From positions 11,726 through 39,883 of the forward strand of contig NW_019773854.1 of NCBI RefSeq assembly GCF_001039355.2: a DNA stretch of 28,158 nt, in the 5' to 3' direction. Source of the DNA: Lingula anatina. Its lineage: Eukaryota; Brachiopoda; Lingulata; Lingulida; Lingulidae. Within the stretch, counting starts at the first letter, position 1. Each line of letters starts with the position of its first letter. The translations under genes and the position numbers were made by a program. The notes under the pieces were generated by a model that worked only from the letters and a program-made list of their open reading frames with translations, was not told the origin of the DNA and made no database searches. Shown here piece by piece: positions 11,901 through 28,158 of this stretch.

Positions 11901-13938
11901 TTCTCTGGAAACAAAGTCTATGTTACCCCTTACCCTGGAGCAATGACCCCCACCAAGGTCATCCACCTCCCCATGACCTCCATCTGACCCTGACATTGTC
12001 CACTCAAGGTCAAAGTCAAGAAAGTCTGTATCTGGGCTGTAAAAGGGGGAGGACTGGTAGCTTTCTGAGTTCGAGGAAGCCTGTGCCTCGTGTGCATCGT
12101 TTAAATTGTTTTGGTGCTGCTCCTTGTAGAAATTGTTTTTCCTTTTGTTAGCTATACTGCTGGGAATCTTTGGCATGGGGCTATTGCACATGCAGGAGTG
12201 CACACAGCCAGCAGGGCAAGGGAAGGCACGAGGCCTGGCACTAGCACTGGTACCACTACTACTGCTACCACTATTTACAATATTGCAAGACAATTGCTGG
12301 GAGTCACTAGGGACAGTGGCACCAGCACCACCCACCATTAGCTCTCCGTGTTGATGTCTAGTCCGAGGTAAACCTTCATCTTCAGAACTACACGATGCTG
12401 CATCATCGTCTCCTAGACCAATATCACCGTTCCTGAAAGACAGCGGCAGATTGAGTGGCTGCTGAGGAAACCCCTCATCAGAAGAGGAATCGTCATTCAA
12501 GCCAGACTGGTCTACTGAAAGGGAGTATGCAGTCCTGTAACTAGCCGAATTCACCAATCCGTTACACACTTGACTAGAAATGTCTGTGTCAATAAAATCC
12601 AGCACATCATTTTCCAGGTTCTGAGCAGTGCTACTGGTATTACTTGGTTCCCCTGCACTGCCACCAGAATCACCACCATTACTACAGTGAACACTTGTTC
12701 TGGTGCTACTGACACTGGTGGCTTGTTTGTCAGGTGGGTCTAAACCATTAGCATTACACACATGGCACTGTGCATTGCCATGTGTCACCTGCACACCTTG
12801 AATACCACACCTGTCACAGCCATGTGCATCCCTTGGTGACACGCTAGCACCTGTTGTACCTGTCACTTGTTCCCTCTTAGTGTAACTGCCATGGTCTGTA
12901 GGACCATTCAAGGTGGCATACAGAGTTCCAGATCCTCTACTCCGTAAATTGCTCTCTTTATCCGACCAGCTACCATGGAAGTCATGGTCTGAAGGATGCC
13001 CAGTTTTATGACTACGAGATGCAGTTTCCTGTGAAGTCAGTACAGATCTGTGGTTATTTTCATCTGAAGTGGGTATTTCCCCATGTCCTATGTGCGTAAA
13101 CATATGAGTAGTTGTTAAATCAGTATTCATATTATCATTATCTGACCCGTCAGTCGAAGGCCTCACCACAGTCTGTGTCACACTTGTATTTTTTCTACCT
13201 TTAAAAATTTGGCCACCTTTTGAAGAATTTGACTTGCATTTTGTATCTTCTGAATTCACAGTATTAACAGGTATGTTCGCAACATTTGAGTTTCGTTCCA
13301 ATTCTTCCTCACCACCATCTATGGCACAGCTGTGTCTTTCAGAACCAAGGCTTTGCATCGAGGTTTCTCCACCATTAACAGTTGCAAAAGAGGATTTTGG
13401 CATTATAGGTTTATCCGACTGGCCTTCACCTTGACCTGTATTAGAGTGACCTACATCCAGGTCAATATCCCCCTGCCCAGTCACTTGACCAAAAGAATGA
13501 GATATCACCTGGATGTTATTCCTTCTCACTGAGGTCTCTGTACCACTGGGTCCTTCCTGTACACGTAAATGTTCTAACAAGTGTAAGTTTGATCTAAAAT
13601 AGTTCTCCATATCATCCCCAGGTGTCTCCACATTCACTCCAAGAGAATCCTCCTGACTTACTTCCCCATTTAGCGCGTATGTTCCATGTACAGCACTGGG
13701 GTCAACATCACTGCTGAAGTAATCCCAGTCCACAGCACCAAGGTCGCCAAAGGCACTTGAATGTCTGGGCTCCGACTGAGCCACTGGTCCAAACTGGGAG
13801 CAATGAGTCAATGTGGCGGGTGTCCCAGCCTTCCTCCCGCCTGGCTCCAGTGTCTGCTGGTCTCTGCTTAGGCTGCTGGTTCTAGACTGTGACATGGCCA
13901 GTCCTCCTTCCATTACATGGAGACATTAGTTTAGGGAC
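5755..13938 (-). CDS. Unnamed protein: long acidic disordered N-terminus plus C39-like cysteine peptidase domain, 7 exons, 3' end not resolved
   Basis: Seven exons join without phase conflict into at least 1062 codons. Residues 1-812 come from one exon and are acidic and rich in Ser, Asn and Gly, with no clear fold. From about residue 850 a compact domain begins. C875 lies in IGTSACGPTAVINVL, H992/H993 in PDAWHHQMVYGVG, and N1008 in GIYLTNP. In bacterial C39-like (papain-fold) peptidases the nucleophile sits in a CGP(A/T) motif and the His strand reads like H-x-V-V-x-G before a Y-x-N-D/N-P segment, so order and spacing fit a Cys/His/Asn triad. I do not recognise the family name, and activity and substrate are inference. 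The gene is head to head with MBTPS1 and probably shares its promoter. Exon 7 ends in phase 1 at CTAG|GTGAGA, so at least one more exon exists. Confidence 0.85.
5895..6400 (-). repeat. 91-bp tandem array copying the exon 7 acceptor (about 6 copies)
   Basis: The landmark GGGACTAGC recurs at 5901, 5992, 6083, 6174 and 6265, with a diverged GGGACAAG at 6356: a constant 91-bp period. Each unit, read on the - strand, carries an AT-rich run, the acceptor TACATTCCAG|GTATC and about 35 nt of exon 7 coding sequence. Copies 1-4 keep the AG. Copy 5 (near 6298) has CCAATT in its place. Copy 6 keeps CCAG but has an 8-nt deletion in the coding part. Copy 1 is the real exon junction. Confidence 0.95.
6560..6734. 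mobile_element. Foldback element C
   Basis: The left end CCCCAGTTTCACAAAAAAA pairs with the right end TTTTTTTCGTGAAACTGGAG, and inner GGTTCCCTGGCTAAG pairs with CTAAGCAAGGGAAC. About 175 bp, non-coding, in intron 6 of the C39-like gene. Confidence 0.65.
6834..6944 (-). CDS. C39-like gene exon 6 (putative catalytic His)
   Basis: Encodes AVPLATLNLQCGTPPGGQSL then IPDAWHHQMVYGVGPK. H992 or H993, followed by a hydrophobic strand and Gly, resembles the His strand of C39-like peptidases. Acceptor GTCTCAG|GT, donor AAAAG|GTGGGT, phase 1 at both ends. Confidence 0.88.
7058..7276. mobile_element. Foldback element D
   Basis: The left end AAAGCCCCCTTTATACTAG pairs with the right end CAGTGTAAAGGCCGTTT, and TTCTTTCTTCATCCT pairs with AGGATGCAGAAAGGA. 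About 219 bp, non-coding, in intron 5 of the C39-like gene. Confidence 0.6.
7646..7777 (-). CDS. C39-like gene exon 5
   Basis: Encodes TTAEDLIAGIEQVTEGRVKG, then RFFQFHPHQDIKLLHWLSAW and ICK. Phase 1 at both ends (ATCCCAG|GC acceptor, AAAG|GTTAGT donor). Confidence 0.87.
7800..7960. repeat. Imperfect direct repeat in C39-like intron 4
   Basis: ATGCTGGGATCAGTTTAACCC (truncated variants) near 7803 and ATGCTGGGATCATTTTAAC near 7921 are each followed by AGAAATAC, about 119 bp apart. Confidence 0.6.
8124..8235 (-). CDS. C39-like gene exon 4
   Basis: Encodes QALKVEMDQEMVSSRIRARL then RAETAPVADYLLSRSVAG. Acceptor TATTTTATAG, donor GGCAG|GTATTA, phase 0 in and 1 out. Charged and helical; it would lie between the nucleophile helix and the central part of the domain. 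Confidence 0.87.
8289..8370. mobile_element. Foldback element B, copy 2 (one arm only)
   Basis: Begins GACCCCATTCCCATACCTAG and continues with GGGGGATTCTCGCTAAATTG, matching the left arm of copy 1, then ends near CAGTTTACG. The other arm is missing, so it is a truncated insertion in intron 3 of the C39-like gene. Confidence 0.7.
8616..8738 (-). CDS. C39-like gene exon 3 (putative nucleophile Cys)
   Basis: A 41-codon, phase 0-0 exon encoding EKQQDPKVKKTMIWKEYEAL, then SLQVKQIGTSACGPTAVIN. C875 in the CGPT motif is the predicted nucleophile, at the start of the helix that opens papain-like folds. Acceptor TTTTCAAG|GAG (an AAG start 3 nt later is also possible), donor CTG|GTAAGA. Confidence 0.88.
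8739..9542 (-). other. Part of C39-like intron 2
   Basis: No exon. Near 8990-9075 there are repeated and inverted versions of TATGTGACATGCAC, a small palindrome-rich patch. Foldback elements E follow to the right. Confidence 0.7.
9543..9670. mobile_element. Foldback element E, copy 2 (diverged)
   Basis: Starts CAGGCCTGTAGCCAGCAATT and ends CTAAAGGCCT, with AACCCCCGAAACCC near the right side. It resembles copy 1 about 80 bp away but is shorter and more worn. The family assignment rests mainly on the ends. Confidence 0.5.
9752..9919. mobile_element. Foldback element E, copy 1, with target duplication
   Basis: A 168-bp element with ends CAGGCCCGTAGACAGC and GCTGGCTACGGGCCTG. AACAT flanks it on both sides (9747-9751 and 9920-9924), a likely 5-bp target-site duplication. 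GGGAAAAGGTCCACT occurs twice inside. In intron 2 of the C39-like gene. Confidence 0.7.
9975..10065 (-). CDS. C39-like gene exon 2 (Gln-rich linker)
   Basis: A 91-nt exon between TTATTCCAG and CAG|GTACAG. It encodes SDNIDDEGIGGNLGHSQQ then SEQQKQQQNHMIQ, a Gln-rich linker between the acidic tail of exon 1 and the folded domain. Phase 2 in and phase 0 out agree with both neighbours. Confidence 0.82.
10752..10975. mobile_element. Foldback element B, copy 3 (diverged)
   Basis: Begins GACCCCATTTCCATAG and carries both arms with TAGATCGACCTA, GGGGGTTCACGCTAAAT and a diverged right arm. Its centre holds GAAAGTTAATTACCCCCTTA, the reverse complement of a centre segment in copy 1, so the middle is inverted relative to copy 1. 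Lies in intron 1 of the C39-like gene. Confidence 0.65.
11476..13938 (-). CDS. C39-like gene, large exon 1 (start codon, disordered region)
   Basis: The ATG is at 13913, with G at -3 and +4 and an in-frame TAA 15 nt upstream, so the start is well fixed; 13914-13938 is 5' UTR after a good acceptor (CTACTTCCAG|GTCCC). Residues 1-812 follow. Recognisable islands are DWDYFSSDVDP, a CxxC-x13-CxxC cluster (C366, C369, C383, C386), a second cysteine run PCPAGCVHSCMC, a basic ANKRKNNFYKEQ patch, SPFYSPDTDFLDFDLEW, and a terminal acidic run DTDDEEEEEED. The GCAAG|GTAAGG donor leaves in phase 2. The 2.4-kb open frame is by far the longest in the window. Smaller open frames on the opposite strand here are shadows. 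Confidence 0.93.
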
Positions 13939-14522
13939 CTGGAAGTAGGTTATGAAGAATATCAATTTTCATTTGTAATTAATAAACCTCTTTAGGCCAA
14001 CCTCACATCTGTTATTTGGTCCACTGTGTTTGCATATCTGTAGGATCAGCTGCACCCAGTAAGAAGCCATCAAAATATATCTGAAACTCAAGTTTTGTTA
14101 CTTAGCTGACAGGTTTTCTCAATTACGTGTAATGCATGATGTTTTTACTATCAACCTTCACAATTTATACAGCGGAATTCCCCTTCTTTAATTTCTGTCC
14201 AAAAAAACCCTCAAAACACCAATACCATGTTTTTTCATATTATTATATTGTGTTTGCTGAGGTTCAAAAAGGTTTTCCTGGTCAATTTTTGTTCAAAACT
14301 CTGCCTTCCTGATGTGAGCCCTCATTTCTCTTCTCCAACCCCTTACCCTCGTATAATCATCTTTGCAATAATAAAATTGGCCTAGTTCTTGAAACGCTGA
14401 ATCAAGCGACGTATAAATGGAAGCCTTAACAAATTTTTTAATTAAATGACAAAATTATACATCGCCACAATTATTTGTTTATCCACTTTGTTTAACATCT
14501 TACTAGAAACGCCACAGTTTAC
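13939..14522 (-). other. Probable 5' UTR intron of the C39-like gene
   Basis: Bounded by a donor (CAG|GTAAAC, exon side ending at 14523) and the acceptor CTACTTCCAG before 13938 on the - strand. The sequence is AT-rich with no open frame or repeat of note. Confidence 0.5.
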
Positions 14523-14747
14523 CTGAAATTAGCTGTTTTCATGCAGTGATATGGAAAGTCTTTCCCTTGAACTTCCATATTGGATTTTACCCATAATGCA
14601 GTCGAGAGATTATCTAGCCAATTAAACAAAGCGTTAAATTTTGGCTACGGGAAAAAACGCATGCTCTGATTGGCGATGGGTATATGATAACTGGCTGGAC
14701 GGACGGAGAAGTGTTTTCGATAAATTTCTGAAATAACTACAATCACG
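14523..14747. promoter_or_regulatory. Shared head-to-head promoter region
   Basis: This gap separates a likely 5' UTR donor of the - strand gene (CAG|GTAAAC, ending at 14523) from a + strand exon with ATG at 14748. It holds CCAAT boxes on both strands: CCAAT at 14618-14622, and ATTGG at 14579-14583 and 14669-14673. The last, in TGATTGGC, fits the NF-Y consensus. There is no clear TATA box at a fixed distance. A compact divergent promoter serving the C39-like gene and MBTPS1 is inferred from layout. Confidence 0.55.
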
Positions 14748-14807
14748 ATGAGCGAAGAACAAGAACCAGAAATATGTATAAACCTTGTTGTTATGGGAAT
14801 CGTGAAG
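14748..14807 (+). other. Candidate MBTPS1 leader exon with short upstream ORF
   Basis: ATG at 14748 opens a 20-codon frame (MSEEQEPEICINLVVMGIVK) that ends exactly at a strong donor AAG|GTGAGA. Splicing to the acceptor ending at 15622 would add Phe then TGA, giving a 21-codon upstream ORF in the MBTPS1 leader. Splicing to 15165 would instead give a 69-residue open frame. The donor is convincing; the partner exon is not settled. Confidence 0.4.
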
Positions 14808-15164
14808 GTGAGAGTTTTAGCAATCAACATTATTCAACATCTAGTGTCACATTTTACTTAGTAGTTGAGTCTGTTTTTTATGTAGTGTAGTGGTAAAATA
14901 TAGGCCACATGTTTTATGAAATAAAACATAGTGTTTTCCTCCACTGTAACGTTCTTTTTTTCATTTTTAAGTGATTTCACCTCTTTTATTACTGTCAACA
15001 CAGTGTAAGAGTATCGGTATTACCTCCTTACTTTCTCTTTGTCACGTGATAAGAAAGAATAAAAGGAAAATGATGCAAAATGACCCGTTTATTTATTTTA
15101 TTATTTTTTTTGTTTGTGGTTTGTAACTTGAAATAATGTGTTCTGATACTAATCTTATAATCAG

Positions 15165-15314
15165 GCTATTGGTCACCAGTGGACTCAGGTGAATATGGAC
15201 AGTGATGCTAGAATCATTGACTTTGTGTTGCTGGACAATGTTGCACATAACAACTTGAGTCAAAAGTTAACCACTCTCAATTTGATAAATTTAAAGGATA
15301 TTTTGCCTTTTTGA
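15165..15314 (+). other. Possible alternative leader exon
   Basis: After ATAATCAG at 15157-15164, an open frame continues the phase of the 14748 exon and encodes AIGHQWTQVNMDSDARIIDF and on to a TGA at 15312-15314. A donor-like CAG|GTGAAT lies at 15188/15189, so a 24-nt micro-exon is also possible. I recognise no homology. Confidence 0.2.
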
Positions 15315-15694
15315 TTTTGATAATACTTTGGTAGTCTATTCATAAGTCTCAGAAATCAGTTGTGATAATTAAACACATTCTTTAAGCAGGCAACTATTTG
15401 ACTAAAATAGCATGTCAGGTGGACTCTCCCCTCCTCCCCCCTCCTCCCTCTCCCATGAAACAAGTTTTTGAAAAATTCTCTGATAAGATTCATTTTTAAG
15501 GATTTTAAGTAAATTTGGTATAGTTTTGGTTTTATGCATCTAGCCACAGTACATGACATAGTTTCTTTCTCATGCTAGGTTTAAGCACATAAAAAATACA
15601 ATTTGCTATATTTTCCTTTCAGTTTTGATGATGATGTAGCAGCTACTACTTAGAGGGACTCCTTTTCTGGCACTGACTGGACATCTCTAACAGA

Positions 15695-15711
15695 ATGCAA
15701 TACTATATAAT

Positions 15712-15721
<10 letters not shown>
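15695..15721 (+). promoter_or_regulatory. Upstream ORF overlapping the MBTPS1 start codon
   Basis: ATG at 15695 opens MQYYIIWQ and stops at TAA 15719-15721, in a different frame from the main ATG at 15712 and overlapping it. A second minimal ORF (ATG ATG ATG TAG, 15628-15639) lies further upstream. Both would be in the mRNA if the exon begins at 15623. If the exon begins at 15694, only the overlapping one remains. Confidence 0.5.
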
Positions 15722-27880
<12,159 letters not shown>

Positions 27881-27994
27881 GTAAAGCTCCATGGAATATT
27901 CTATAGAGTTAAGGTACATTCACATTGAAACTGTTACACTAGGTAGTTTGAACTAACTCCTCAGGGTCCCTTCCTGAATGGAATAGGATTAACA

Positions 27995-28087
27995 GATTAA
28001 CACGCCTCCTTTTGTTTCCAACGTACTCCTATAATCAGCAGCTTTTGTGTATTCTACTCCAAACCAGGAGAAGGCGTGTTAATGTGA
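27995..28087. repeat. Inverted repeat near the right edge
   Basis: GATTAACACGCCTCCTTTT (27995 onward) and AGGAGAAGGCGTGTTAATG (28066 onward) form about 17-bp arms around a roughly 55-bp spacer in MBTPS1 intron 22. Possibly another small foldback element. Confidence 0.5.
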
Positions 28088-28101
28088 TTGCATTCAGTCT
28101 T

Positions 28102-28105
<4 letters not shown>

Positions 28106-28144
<39 letters not shown>
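28106..28144. repeat. (GA)n microsatellite at right edge
   Basis: About 19 GA units in MBTPS1 intron 22. Confidence 0.98.
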
Positions 28145-28149
<5 letters not shown>

Positions 28150-28158
28150 GATCGTGAG

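Noticed and set aside
11477-13532. Several open frames on the + strand and one other - strand frame
   Set aside because: All are shadows of the 813-codon - strand exon.

Overview
The window is nuclear DNA from an animal, most likely an AT-rich invertebrate bilaterian. The genes are broken into short exons by introns of about 0.2-2.7 kb with standard GT-AG ends. Many CA, GA, TA and TTTA microsatellites and several small foldback (MITE-like) elements lie between the exons. There is no bacterial-style gene organisation. The species cannot be fixed from the sequence alone.

Two protein genes stand head to head around a compact shared promoter region at about 14.52-14.75 kb. On the + strand, 22 consecutive coding exons (15712-27880) encode membrane-bound transcription factor site-1 protease (MBTPS1, also S1P or SKI-1). 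It has a signal peptide, a prodomain with autoprocessing sites and a complete subtilisin-type Asp/His/Asn/Ser set. The C-terminal part, including the transmembrane anchor, lies beyond the right edge. Exon phases agree at every junction and give 848 complete codons.

On the - strand, seven coding exons (13938 down to 5755) encode a protein I do not recognise by name. It has about 810 acidic, Ser/Asn/Gly-rich, probably disordered residues, mostly from one very large exon, then a compact domain with the marks of a C39-like (papain-fold) cysteine peptidase. These are a CGPT motif, a WHHQMVYG motif and a YLTNP motif in the right order and spacing. Its last exon or exons were not found with confidence; one weak candidate is at 2943-3055.

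The most unusual signal is that three separate exon/intron junctions, in both genes, have been copied in tandem. A 91-bp array repeats the acceptor of exon 7 of the peptidase gene about six times. A 33-34-bp array repeats the donor of MBTPS1 exon 1 four times. A 38-bp array repeats the donor of MBTPS1 exon 13 three times. A decayed copy of part of peptidase exon 7 also lies just downstream of that exon. Such arrays supply decoy splice sites and are plausible raw material for new introns or isoforms.

The left 5.5 kb holds 3' flank or intron sequence, two foldback elements and a 140-bp tandem duplication. No confident gene was found there.
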